Source: Spartobacteria bacterium (GTDB lineage Bacteria; Verrucomicrobiota; Verrucomicrobiia; Chthoniobacterales; UBA10450). Taken from it: 56,479 bases of DNA. The notes beneath the pieces are model-generated. The model had not been told where the DNA came from. It worked only from the letters and a program-made list of their open reading frames with translations, and ran no database searches. Where the stretch lies: contig PLCM01000009.1 of the NCBI GenBank assembly GCA_003134765.1, forward strand, positions 1 through 56,479, read 5' to 3'. This document shows, piece after piece, positions 44,836 through 52,633 of the stretch (its first letter is position 1; the number at the start of each line of letters is the position of its first letter). The position numbers and the translations under genes are program-made.

Positions 44836-47241
44836 ATGGAGGACCTCCTGTTGGATATTCGTTATGCGTTGCGCGGGCTGCGGAAGTCTCCCGCCTTCAC
44901 GCTCGTAGCCACGCTCACTCTGATGCTGGGAATCGGGGCCAACGTCGTCGTCTTTGGAGTAGTGAACGCGGTGCTGCTGCGCCCCCCCGAGGTGAGCGAT
45001 CCGGACAACCTCTACCAGATTCGCCTCAAGCCATGGACGAGTGGCAAAGCACTTACCACGTCGTATCCTGCCTTTGAAGACTACCGGCAGCGAAACACCA
45101 CCTTCAGCGGCCTGGCGGGCTATGATGGATATTCCGGAGGGAGATTGCACTGGGGTGACACGGTGAAATTTGTCACGGGCTATTCCGCTACCGGCAACTA
45201 CTTCGATCTGCTGGGCGTGCAGCCGGCGGTAGGGCGGTTCTTCCACGAGGCGGACGTGCACGGTCCGAATTCGGCGCCCTATATGGTGTTGAGCGATAGT
45301 CTCTGGCGAACCGCATTTAACGCCGATCCCGGCGTCGTCGGGACCAGGGTGCGGCTCGGCAAAGATCCTTTCACCGTGGTGGGCGTGGCCCCGGCCCGGT
45401 TCCACGGCACGGAACGATTTGAGTGGCCAGGTTACTGGATACCCGTCGTGAATTACTTCGGCGCGGAGTATCTGCAGGACCGTAAGGGCAGACCTTTGAC
45501 GGTGCTTGGCCGGCTGAAACCGGGCGTGACGCCCACGCGGGCTGCGGAAGACCTGAGTGCAATCGCCGCGCAGTTGGCGAAGGAGTATCCGACGACAGAC
45601 ACCGGAGTGCCGCTGCGGCTCATTCGTCCGGGACTCCAAGGGGACGCCGGTGACGTCATCCGCGGATTTCTTTTTGGTGTGGCCGGGCTGGCTCTGCTCG
45701 TGCTAGCGGCAGCGTGCGCCAATCTGGCGAGCCTGTTTGCGGCGCGCGCGGCCGATCGCAACCCGGAACTGGCGCTCCGGGTGGCCCTCGGCGCAAGCCA
45801 CTGGCGGCTGGTGCGCCAATTGTTGACCGAGGCGATGGTGGTGTCGGTGCTGGGCGGAGCCGCGGGGCTGGTGGTCGCGAGCCTGCTGCTGGGTGCGCTG
45901 AACCGGTCACTGTCGCAGCCCCCTGGCCAGGTGCCAGTCAGCGTCGGTGTCTACCTGGCGGCTTTGATCTTGACGCTCGTAAGCGGCCTGCTCTTCGGCA
46001 TGATCCCGGCGCGGCAGGTGTGGCAGAGCAGTCCGTTGCAGGCGATTAAGAGCGGACCTTTGGATTCAACACCGCGACGTCGGCTCTCCTTGCGAGATCT
46101 GTTGTTAGGCGCACAAATTGCCATCTGCACGCTCCTGGTCACCGCGTCGTTTGTCGCGGTGCGTGGGATGGTGCGCATACTGCACGCGCCGCTGGGCTTC
46201 CAGCCTCAGGGCGCAATCCTGGCCGAAATGGACCTAAGCGAAGTGGAAGGCAACGTTTCGCTTGAGAAAATCGAAGCGATGATCGACGCCCTGCGAAACA
46301 TCCCTGGCGTGACGGCCGCGTCGACGGTGAGCAAGGTGCCCTTTACCGGCGGGCTGCGGGGTATTCCGATTTTTCCTCCCGGGACGACAGAGTTCACGCT
46401 GGATAAATCTGTGCTGGACCCGTACGGGCTTACGATTACGCCAGCATACTTCGAGGCTGCTGGCACCCGGCTCCTGAGTGGGCGCGACATCTCATGGCAT
46501 GACACAGCCCAGACGCCGTATGTGGCAGTCGTGAATGCAACCTTCGCCCGGAAGATGTGGGGCGACGCGCCGGCGCTTGGACAAGGCTTCATTGTGTTCG
46601 GCCACTTAAGGGAAGTGGTGGGCGTCGTGGAGGACTCAAAGTATAACGAAATCGCCGAGTCGCCGCCGCCGGCTTTCTATCTGCCGTTTTCGCAACAAGA
46701 GCAGGCGCACATGACTTTCGTCGTGCGGTCGCAGCGGGCGCAGAGCGAGATGGCGGCAGTGCTCGAACGCACCCTGAGTGGCTTCGCGCCCGATGCGCCG
46801 ATCACGGTGCAGAGCTGGCGCGATGCGATGGGGGGTGCGCTGTTCCCGTCCCGCGCGGCGGCTACCGCGCTCGGAATCATGGGCCTGCTGGCGGCGATGC
46901 TGGCTGTGACGGGCATCTTCGGCATGGCCGCCTACAACGTGAGCCGCCGGATGAAGGAGATCGGCATCCGCGTCGCCCTGGGTGCGCGCACGAAGCACGT
47001 GATGAGCACTGCGGTGGGGAGGCCAATCGTCCTGCTCGGGATCGGATCCTTCGCGGGGCTGCTCCTATGCGCCTTCGCCAGCCGGCTTCTCGGCCAGATT
47101 GTGTATCAGGCAAATACGCGCGACCCAGTGGTCGTGCTCGGCGCCGTGCTAACAATGGCGCTGCTGGGCATTGCTGCGTCCGCGATTCCAGCCTTGCGAG
47201 CGCTTTCCGTGGATCCATCCAAACTCATGCGAGAAGAGTAA
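44836..47241 (+). CDS. ADOP/MacB-type ABC transporter permease
   Basis: 801 residues with the layout of FtsX-like permeases of the acidobacterial duplicated orphan (ADOP) type. The sequence runs MEDLLLDIRYALRGLRKSPAFTL, a first helix (LTLMLGIGANVVVFGVVNAVLL), and a periplasmic MacB core (about 55-260). Three helices include FLFGVAGLALLVLAAACANL. A second periplasmic core (about 470-640) and a terminal set of FtsX helices ending RALSVDPSKLMREE complete it. The ATPase partner is not in the window, as is usual for orphan ADOP genes. Such systems move peptides, lipoproteins or antibiotics. Direct repeats of ~133 bp flank the gene on both sides, suggesting a mobile or recombined module. Confidence 0.9.
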   Translation: MEDLLLDIRYALRGLRKSPAFTLVATLTLMLGIGANVVVFGVVNAVLLRPPEVSDPDNLYQIRLKPWTSGKALTTSYPAFEDYRQRNTTFSGLAGYDGYSGGRLHWGDTVKFVTGYSATGNYFDLLGVQPAVGRFFHEADVHGPNSAPYMVLSDSLWRTAFNADPGVVGTRVRLGKDPFTVVGVAPARFHGTERFEWPGYWIPVVNYFGAEYLQDRKGRPLTVLGRLKPGVTPTRAAEDLSAIAAQLAKEYPTTDTGVPLRLIRPGLQGDAGDVIRGFLFGVAGLALLVLAAACANLASLFAARAADRNPELALRVALGASHWRLVRQLLTEAMVVSVLGGAAGLVVASLLLGALNRSLSQPPGQVPVSVGVYLAALILTLVSGLLFGMIPARQVWQSSPLQAIKSGPLDSTPRRRLSLRDLLLGAQIAICTLLVTASFVAVRGMVRILHAPLGFQPQGAILAEMDLSEVEGNVSLEKIEAMIDALRNIPGVTAASTVSKVPFTGGLRGIPIFPPGTTEFTLDKSVLDPYGLTITPAYFEAAGTRLLSGRDISWHDTAQTPYVAVVNATFARKMWGDAPALGQGFIVFGHLREVVGVVEDSKYNEIAESPPPAFYLPFSQQEQAHMTFVVRSQRAQSEMAAVLERTLSGFAPDAPITVQSWRDAMGGALFPSRAAATALGIMGLLAAMLAVTGIFGMAAYNVSRRMKEIGIRVALGARTKHVMSTAVGRPIVLLGIGSFAGLLLCAFASRLLGQIVYQANTRDPVVVLGAVLTMALLGIAASAIPALRALSVDPSKLMREE

Positions 47242-47286
47242 GGCAGAGCAGCTGCCGGATCGAAGGACCTCTTCTGTAGCCGTCGC

Positions 47287-47345
47287 CCTGCCTGCCACGC
47301 CGAAGCTCGGGCGAAGGCGGGTAGCGGCGGCCGTCTCGGCCGCAT
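47287..47345. repeat. CTGCCTGCCACGCCGAAGCT intergenic repeat
   Basis: Copy of the repeat at 33064-33123: the same opening words, then GGGCGAAGG and a GCGGCCGT...GGCCGC palindrome. It follows a CTTCTGTAGCCG repeat end at 47272. Confidence 0.75.
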
Positions 47346-47366
47346 CTCTTCCCCGTTCTCGCCCAA

Positions 47367-47501
47367 CGAGATTTCCCGGGGGAGGGAAATGATCCGGGCC
47401 CGGGATCTCGCCAGGCCCACCTGACTGAGGGATCACACGAGGCCTTCAACGAGTGACTCCGATTTCCGCGCGATGAAGTTCCCGGAAACCCACGATTTCT
47501 T
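47367..47501. repeat. Right direct repeat flanking the permease gene
   Basis: Second copy of the 44639-44771 repeat, in the same orientation, 126 bp after the permease stop codon. The distance between copies is 2728 bp, almost exactly one gene. Confidence 0.85.
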
Positions 47502-48365
47502 CTTTCCCATCCCTCATCCGGTCTTCCGACCTCTTGCTCATTCCACATTGCACATTCCGAATTCCCCATTTCCCCTCCCTTCTGCCGGACGAAGTTCGCA
47601 AAAACTAGGATCTTTTCATTTTTTTGTTTAGTGAGCATTTGCCGAAATTCCACAGACAGACCCTTTCTCGCTCCTTTCGTGTGCAATCGAAAAAGTCTTG
47701 TTCGCCAGGCGACAGGCGTTATCAGCGGAACGACGAGTGTCATTAGCGGAAGGATTTCCCTGATTGGATGAAGCGCCGATGTTGTCGCAGGAGCGGCGGA
47801 TGTTATAAGAGAGGCGATCTCTCTTATTAGAGAAGTGCCCGTTCTAATCCTCTCACCGATAGCGCACCTAGGGGAATTCTCCTACAGGCTTAAGGAGCCC
47901 TTTGCACGTTGGGAGGTTGAAAAGGATCGGTCTGTGAATCTCGGCAGTCCAAGCCTCTCGTTTTGTTGGCAAACAGAATTGCTTGGAGAAAACCGCGCAG
48001 AACCCGGATGGCCCCTGGGACGACCAGGAGCTGTCGACCTCGACCCGTGTGTTGATCACCGATCTCACCCCGGGCAAGGTCTACTGGGTGCGCGCGCAGG
48101 CGAACGGCAGCGCCGGCCCCAGTGGCTGGGGCGGCCCCGCCAACGCGATGGTCGTCTAAACAATTGCCGGGACTGTTCCCCAGGTTCCCCCAGAACCGAG
48201 AGATTCCCTCCAGAGTAGTTAGGCTTCTCCTAAAGGAATCTCGAGACCGCGGCCGAGCGAAAGCTCCGCCGCGGTTTTGCTTTTGCGGAAATGCCGGGAC
48301 TCCGGACCCGATGAGAAGTTTCGGCTTGCGCGGCTCTGGGGAGGCCGTTATCACCACTTTGTGAC
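47502..48365. other. Non-coding stretch between the permease and the cassette array
   Basis: Holds an ATTCC(A/G)CATT-rich patch (47540-47575), a short hairpin AGAGAGGCGATCTCTCT near 47811, and a fibronectin type III remnant (separate entry). No integrase gene or attI-like site was recognised; an open frame at 47835-48218 is not protein-like. Confidence 0.5.
47995..48159 (+). pseudogene. Remnant of a fibronectin type III domain
   Basis: Reads AQNPDGPWDDQELSTSTRVL, ITDLTPGKVYWVRAQANGSA and GPSGWGGPANAMVV then stop. This is the C-terminal half of an Fn3 domain with the LTPGxxYWVRV core and the following S-W-G-P strand. There is no start codon or upstream half in frame, so it is a 3' fragment of a lost gene. 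Confidence 0.6.
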
Positions 48366-48458
48366 GCCTATTAAGGCACTCTCCCCGGTAAAGGCAAGAA
48401 ATAGGCGGCTGAATGACGCCTTTTTTTTCGTCATTATGCCGTCTAATTCTCGTTAGGC
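48366..48458 (+). repeat. Possible degenerate attC at the left edge of the cassette array
   Basis: Ends in TCTCGTTAGGC (core GTTAGGC 48452-48458). A 5' partner GCCTATT at 48366 matches GCCTAAC at 5 of 7 positions. Between them, GGCTGAATGACG (48407-48418) pairs with CGTCATTATGCC (48429-48440) around a T-run. It could be an attC whose cassette was lost, or the boundary site of the array. Confidence 0.4.
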
Positions 48459-48468
48459 CGCAAAGAGC

Positions 48469-48786
48469 ATGGTTGCTGTTTCGTCGGTATTAGCTGAGGT
48501 GGCTGGCAAGGAGTTTGCCGTGTCCACGCTCTGGATAGTCGCACTGGCTCTGTCGGTTGTCGGGTTTCTGCTCGTGCGGTGGCGTCGCTGGACTGCGATT
48601 GCGTCCGTCACAGTTGCTTCAGTCTGGGCGTACTTGATTGTCTCCGAGCTTCGCGACCGATTCGTCGGCCCCGCGATCACACAGGAGCTTGGGCAGATGT
48701 ACGTCGTGCAGAGCTATGTCAGTGCCTTATTGCCATTTCTCTTTCTCGTCTTAGGGTTTCTTCGGAGCAGACCCCATGCGCCCTAA
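48469..48786 (+). CDS. Cassette-encoded small membrane protein
   Basis: 105 residues with three likely membrane helices: FAVSTLWIVALALSVVGFLL, WTAIASVTVASVWAYLIVSE and SYVSALLPFLFLVLGFL. The start is 10 bases after the GTTAGGC core and the stop lies inside the attC 7-mer CCCTAAC, so the gene fills its cassette. No family was recognised. Confidence 0.7.
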   Translation: MVAVSSVLAEVAGKEFAVSTLWIVALALSVVGFLLVRWRRWTAIASVTVASVWAYLIVSELRDRFVGPAITQELGQMYVVQSYVSALLPFLFLVLGFLRSRPHAP

Positions 48787-48905
48787 CCTCGCTGCAGCTA
48801 ATCGCGGGCCGTTCTACTAAAGAAAGTTGAGGGTTGAGAGATGATAGTTGAGAGTTTTGCCAAGCTCGCTCCCGCCAGCCGTGGCTCAGCTCTTTTTCGT
48901 TAGAC
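48781..48905 (+). repeat. attC recombination site of cassette A
   Basis: 125 bp. The 5' 7-mer is CCCTAAC (one mismatch to GCCTAAC, the complement of this cassette's own core); the 3' core is GTTAGAC, belonging to the next cassette. The inner arms GCTGCAGC and GGCTCAGC pair with one extrahelical base. The central part contains a GTTGAGGGTTGAGAGATGA segment. Confidence 0.65.
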
Positions 48906-48907
48906 CT

Positions 48908-48979
48908 ATGAAGCGTCGCTTTCGGCATGTTGGCATTGCTTCTTCTAGTTCAGTTGGAGCTTCACGCATAGGTAGCTGA
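48908..48979 (+). CDS. Short cassette leader ORF coupled to the next gene
   Basis: 23 codons (MKRRFRHVGIASSSSVGASR and three more) starting 2 bases after the GTTAGAC core. Its TGA is directly followed by the ATG of the membrane-protein gene (TGAATG), an arrangement that lets ribosomes reinitiate. It may be a translation-enhancing leader rather than a functional peptide. Confidence 0.4.
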   Translation: MKRRFRHVGIASSSSVGASRIGS

Positions 48980-49240
48980 ATGAAATACCCCATCAGTTTA
49001 CTGGCCGTTGCAGCCGTGATGCTTCTTGTGGGCCTTGGACTCCGCATGCATGCCGAATCGAAATACATCAACAAGATGTATTATCATACTGTGGCGTCAG
49101 GGTTGTACGAGTTCGACGAGGTATTCGCCGAACGCAAAATCGGCGGCACTCTCCAGGTCTTGGCGATTATTTTAGGCTCCGCAGGAGGGGTTTGGTTCGT
49201 TGTCATCGCAATCAGGCGAGACAGACGTCGGCAGGTCTAA
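48980..49240 (+). CDS. Cassette-encoded small membrane protein
   Basis: 86 residues with an N-terminal helix (ISLLAVAAVMLLVGLGL) and a second one (LQVLAIILGSAGGVWFVVIA) before a basic tail (RRDRRRQV). The stop codon lies inside the attC 7-mer GTCTAAC. No family was recognised. Confidence 0.65.
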   Translation: MKYPISLLAVAAVMLLVGLGLRMHAESKYINKMYYHTVASGLYEFDEVFAERKIGGTLQVLAIILGSAGGVWFVVIAIRRDRRRQV

Positions 49241-49406
49241 CCATGCGATGGAGACAGGCTATGCTTGGTTGCAAGTGTTTTAAGCGGCATTTTTAAGCTT
49301 GAGATTGTAGTTCGGTTCATAAAGTTGCTCTGAACGTGAAACGGCGACTAAACGCCTGGTAAGGATACGCATGAGATGGCTGAGAGCGACGCGGGTCTCG
49401 TTAGGG
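49235..49406 (+). repeat. Probable attC of cassette B (long or partly degenerate)
   Basis: The 5' 7-mer GTCTAAC is the exact complement of this cassette's own start core GTTAGAC (48899). The next core downstream is GTTAGGG at 49400 (last base non-consensus), giving a 172-bp site, longer than usual. The internal stem was not resolved by eye. Confidence 0.5.
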
Positions 49407-49423
49407 GAGTTAACCCACCGAGT

Positions 49424-49912
49424 ATGATCCACATCGTAGATTTCTCGAAATCCATGAAACCAGCCGTTCTGGAGCTCATCCTGTCCATCCAGCGGGAGGA
49501 GTTTGGCTTCGACATGAGCGAGCAGGACCAGCCTGATCTCTCAGACATCCCAAACTTCTATCAATCAGGCGCTGGCGGCTTCTGGGTAGCTCTAGCCGAT
49601 AACGAGGTGGTCGGAACCATCGCGCTTAGGGACATCGGAAACAACCAGGGCGCCCTGCGCAAAATGTTCGTCAAGGCAACACACCGTGGAAGCAAATACG
49701 GTGTCGCCGCCGCTCTTTTGGAACAGCTGGTTCGCTCAGCCGAAGACAAGGGCATACGTGAGCTCTATCTGGGCACAACCGAGAAGTTCCTTGCCGCTCA
49801 CCGCTTTTACGAGACGAATGGATTCGGTCGCGTCGGGCTCGAGAGCCTCCCCGAGGCGTTCCCACGCATGTCCCTCGATACGCGCTTTTATCGCCGAACG
49901 CTTCAGGAATGA
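49424..49912 (+). CDS. GNAT-family N-acetyltransferase (cassette)
   Basis: 162 residues from MIHIVDFSKSMKPAVLELIL; an in-frame ATG at 49376 precedes the cassette core and is not used. The acetyl-CoA site is GAL-RKMFVKATHRGSKYGVAA, matching the R/Q-x-x-G-x-G/A loop of GNAT enzymes, with RELYLGTTEKFLAAHRFYET as the following motif and FYETNGF near the end. GNAT cassettes often modify drugs or small amines; the substrate is unknown. Confidence 0.88.
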   Translation: MIHIVDFSKSMKPAVLELILSIQREEFGFDMSEQDQPDLSDIPNFYQSGAGGFWVALADNEVVGTIALRDIGNNQGALRKMFVKATHRGSKYGVAAALLEQLVRSAEDKGIRELYLGTTEKFLAAHRFYETNGFGRVGLESLPEAFPRMSLDTRFYRRTLQE

Positions 49913-50474
49913 CGCCCTCTCCGTCTACCCGTCGCCATCCCGTCGCGACGTATACCGCATTTGCAATTGATACTTCGCCGTCCCCGGCTCTGCACTGCTA
50001 CCTCGCGGCTTCTCCGTCTATGTCGCTCGTCCCACTCGCTCCATTCCGCATTCTGCCCGCCGCGCCGTAGCCTTGGCGAAGGCGGGCATTTCGTCCTCCA
50101 TCCCTGGCCTTTTCGTCAGCTCTTTCTCCCTTGTCACGAATCGGCCAAATCGCTAAGCTCCGATTGCATGTTTCCCCAACCCACGCTCTTCCCACAGTTC
50201 GTCAACGAAATAGACGAAAAAATATTCGTCTTTGATTGCGAACCTTCGTCTAATTGATTGACTTGAATCTCTCGATTTTCGGCCTTCGGCCATTGCTTCG
50301 CATGTCTATGTCGCGCTACTCCCGCAGGCTCCATTCATTCCCTCCCAGTCAGTCACATTTCATGCTAAGGTCCATCTCACTCTGCTCCCGCAGGCTCGAT
50401 TGACTCACTCACTCCCGTTCGTTCGCATTTCATGCTAGGGTCTATCTCGCTCTGCTCCCGCAGGCTCGATTCTC
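49913..50474. repeat. Inter-cassette repeat cluster
   Basis: No gene. Units related to GTCTATGTCGCTC...GGCTCCATT occur at 50014-50047, 50304-50336, 50369-50401 and 50440-50472. The last one runs directly into TCGTTAGGC, the core of the next cassette. Units at 50369 and 50440 share CATTTCATGCTA(A/G)GGTC. 50014-50047 is identical to 39229-39262. The cluster occupies the position where the GNAT cassette's attC should be, and no YYYAAC 7-mer was found. Confidence 0.7.
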
Positions 50475-50483
50475 GTTAGGCCT

Positions 50484-50873
50484 ATGCAATCCGTTCAGGC
50501 GATAGCGGCGCTGGAGAAATTGGTTGCGCGGATCAACGCGCATGATCCGAGTGGTATCATCTCCCTATGCACGGCCGATCACGTCTTCACCGACAGCTTG
50601 GGTTCCACCCTGTCAGGCCGCGATCGACTAAAAGAAGCTTGGGCGGGGTATTTTTCCCTCTTTCCCGACTACCGCATTGAGGTCGAGTCCACGGTTGCGC
50701 AAGATACGCTGGTTCTGGCCTGCGGCTTTGCCTCCGGCACTCATGCAGCATCACAAGAAACATGGCGCATTCCGGCTGCATGGCGCGCCAGAGTCGCAGA
50801 TGGACAGATTGTCGAATGGCAGGTTTACGCCGACAACAAGCCAGTCTATGAACTGCTTTCCCGAGAGCCTTAA
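50484..50873 (+). CDS. SnoaL/NTF2-like protein (cassette)
   Basis: 129 residues in the NTF2-like pattern: an opening helix pair (IAALEKLVARINAHDPSGII), TADHVFTDSLG, a GRDRLKEAWAGYFSLFPDYR helix, and strands ending GQIVEWQVYADNKPVYELL. The family includes cyclases, isomerases and ligand-binding proteins. The start is 2 bases after the GTTAGGC core. The stop lies in CCTTAAC, a one-base-expanded form of the expected GCCTAAC. Confidence 0.82.
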   Translation: MQSVQAIAALEKLVARINAHDPSGIISLCTADHVFTDSLGSTLSGRDRLKEAWAGYFSLFPDYRIEVESTVAQDTLVLACGFASGTHAASQETWRIPAAWRARVADGQIVEWQVYADNKPVYELLSREP

Positions 50874-50954
50874 CCAATCGCTTCAACGCCGCGCTCGCAC
50901 GCTCACTCCGCGTCCGCAGCCAAGAGGTCCAGGCGACAAACGCGCACGCCGAAG

Positions 50955-51332
50955 ATGATCTCCGAGGATGACTTCCAGTTCTTCGCGGACTACGCCATTT
51001 TCCGCCCCTCTGGTCACCTCTCCCTCGACGAGGCAATCGCCTTAGTTTCCGAGGCCATTTCTTTTGCCGCTTCACGCGGCATTCCTCGTCTGCTCGCGGA
51101 CACCACAGGCCTTACTGGTTTCCCATCTCCAAGTACCTTGCAGCGCTTTGAGATGGCTGAGCAGTGGGCCGCCGCTTCCCGTGGTCTCCGCCTCGTAGTC
51201 GTCGCACGTCCGGAACTGATCGATCCTTCCCGATTCGGCGTTACCGTCGCCCGCAATCGCGGCCTCACCGCAAATGTTTTTGCCTCAGCGCCTGAAGCCA
51301 TCGAATGGCTTCTCCATCCCAATCCACCATGA
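50955..51332 (+). CDS. STAS/SpoIIAA-like hypothetical protein
   Basis: 125 residues. Sequence order (FQFFADYAIFRPSGHLSLDE, AISFAASRGIPRLLADTTGL, LRLVVVARPELIDPSRFGV, SAPEAIEWLLHP) suggests an alpha/beta STAS-like fold; the call is by pattern only. It starts 81 bases after the SnoaL gene with no core site between, so it may share a cassette with it or a site was lost. Confidence 0.55.
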   Translation: MISEDDFQFFADYAIFRPSGHLSLDEAIALVSEAISFAASRGIPRLLADTTGLTGFPSPSTLQRFEMAEQWAAASRGLRLVVVARPELIDPSRFGVTVARNRGLTANVFASAPEAIEWLLHPNPP

Positions 51333-51369
51333 TCTCCTCTTCCAAGTCGCCTGACCAGGCGATGCGGCG

Positions 51370-51454
51370 AACCCAGCACTTTGGGTTAACTTATTCGACA
51401 ATGAAGAGCTTATCTTTCAAAGTGCTGGGTCGCTGATCTTGTGTCTCGTTAGAC
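51370..51454 (+). repeat. Long hairpin before the core of the VOC cassette
   Basis: ACCCAGCACTTTG (51370-51382) and CAAAGTGCTGGGT (51417-51429) pair perfectly, and the stem extends through GCG(A)/CGC with one unpaired A. CTCGTTAGAC follows at 51445-51454. It resembles the arm of an attC, but no 5' YYYAAC 7-mer was found. Confidence 0.45.
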
Positions 51455-51462
51455 GCCACGTT

Positions 51463-51906
51463 ATGGACCGTCGCATCCACCGCGCCAAGATCGAGCCGGC
51501 ATCGGAAACGCCACGCATGACACGACCCGGCATCTCTGGCATCTCACCGTTCTTCATCGTGAAAGACGTCGCGACGGCACTCTCGTTTTATCGCGATACG
51601 CTTGACTTTGAAGTCACGTTTCAAGAGCCCGCTGACGACCCGTTTTTCGCAATTGTCTGCCGCGACGGCGCGATGATCATGGTCAAGTCTGTCGGCGTAG
51701 AACCCCTTCCCAACCGCGAGCGTCAACCGGAGGCTCGATGGGATGCCTACGTCTCTGTGCCTGATCCGGATGCGTTGGCGGCGGAATTTGCGTCGCGAGG
51801 TGCAACCTTCTCCGTGCCTCTTAAGGACACGCATGATGGTCTAAGGGGCTTCGAGCTCAAGGACGCTGATGGCTATGTCCTGTTTTTCGGCCGCCCTGGC
51901 GCATGA
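51463..51906 (+). CDS. VOC-family (glyoxalase/bleomycin-resistance-like) protein (cassette)
   Basis: 147 residues from the ATG at 51463; MTRPGISGISPFFIVKDVAT at 51517 is an alternative start. The fold pattern is typical: VKDVATALSFYRDTLDFEV in the first module, WDAYVSVPDPDALAAEF and RGFELKDADGYVLFFGRP in the second, where E/D/H residues bind metal in catalytic members. Such proteins sequester or modify antibiotics or detoxify aldehydes; the substrate is unknown. The core GTTAGAC is 8 bases upstream. Confidence 0.88.
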   Translation: MDRRIHRAKIEPASETPRMTRPGISGISPFFIVKDVATALSFYRDTLDFEVTFQEPADDPFFAIVCRDGAMIMVKSVGVEPLPNRERQPEARWDAYVSVPDPDALAAEFASRGATFSVPLKDTHDGLRGFELKDADGYVLFFGRPGA

Positions 51907-51927
51907 AATGACGGCGCGTCCGAGACG

Positions 51928-52146
51928 TCACGGCATCTCACGAAGACGTCCAGCGCGGATATCCTCGTCCACTTCGCGGAGAATGTGGTCGAGCTTGCCC
52001 GCAGCGACATCGCGTTTGATCTGCTCATCCCACTCATCGTCCTGCCAGCCATGGAGCCAGGCCGCAAGTTCGGTCCGCTCTTCAAATGAGAGCTGTTCGA
52101 TCGCAGACTTGATTTGCTCCACGCTCACGGTTTCAACGATATCCAA
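51928..52146 (-). CDS. Antitoxin-like protein, opposite to cassette direction
   Basis: 72 residues (SVEQIKSAIEQLSFEERTEL, AAWLHGWQDDEWDEQIKRDV, EDIRAGRLREMP). The pattern is that of small antitoxin-like proteins usually encoded just before a RelE/ParE toxin. Downstream on its own strand there is no toxin, only the VOC gene in the other direction, so it is an orphan. Its orientation is opposite to the array, as occurs for cassettes with their own promoter. Confidence 0.55.
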   Translation of the reverse strand: MDIVETVSVEQIKSAIEQLSFEERTELAAWLHGWQDDEWDEQIKRDVAAGKLDHILREVDEDIRAGRLREMP

Positions 52147-52570
52147 TTACGCCCCTCATCGCAACGCCCTATCTCAAGCCATTCTTTCGCCGGTTTTCAC
52201 AGCCGTGTCCTCCTCTTTACCCATCGAGCGCGGAGCGCCGGATCCTGCTGATTGATGTAGAGGCGCTCGCCGCGGCGAGCGCCTACCCATCGAAACAGGT
52301 GCTTGGCACAAGCACCTCTACATCCAGCGACCGAGCTCCGAATGGAGCCGCTGGGAAGCGAGCGACATAGATGGGCAGACCCGCGAGGGTGAGGCTTCTG
52401 GGAAGAAGACGAGTCAAGCAGTGCGACATAGACGGGCAGCCCGAAGGGGGCCTGGCCGGGAAGCCAGGCATCAAAGCTTTCCCGAGGAGCCGCTCGATAC
52501 ACCACCATCGGCACCCGCGATTGGACCGGCCTGGGAGGTCTCATAGCTCGCGGTGGATAAGCTCTGTCTC
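52147..52570. repeat. Inter-cassette repeats, inverted relative to those at 55.4 kb
   Basis: 52341-52376 is the exact reverse complement of 55523-55558 (36 bp), and the following ~70 bp match 55450-55522 in the same inverted sense. A GTCTCGTTAGGC core follows at 52566-52577. No gene; open frames here are repeat-derived. Confidence 0.7.
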
Positions 52571-52633
52571 GTTAGGCCGCTGCCATCCCGCGGCTCTGGT
52601 CTTGATTGCTATCAGCGCAAAGAAGAAGATGAG

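Noticed and set aside
47835..48218. 127-codon frame before the cassette array.
   Set aside because: Composition not protein-like; a different frame of the same DNA encodes the clear Fn3 fragment.
48407..48440. Hairpin with T-run before the first cassette considered as an intrinsic terminator.
   Set aside because: The T-run lies in the loop, not after the stem; the attC-like reading explains it better, though only weakly.
49913..50474. Clustered repeats considered as a CRISPR array.
   Set aside because: Units diverge, spacers are not regular, and no cas genes are near.
52197..52544. Minus-strand frames in the 52-kb repeat region (and 55046-55582 plus strand).
   Set aside because: They are translations of the inter-cassette repeats, which also occur in non-coding places.
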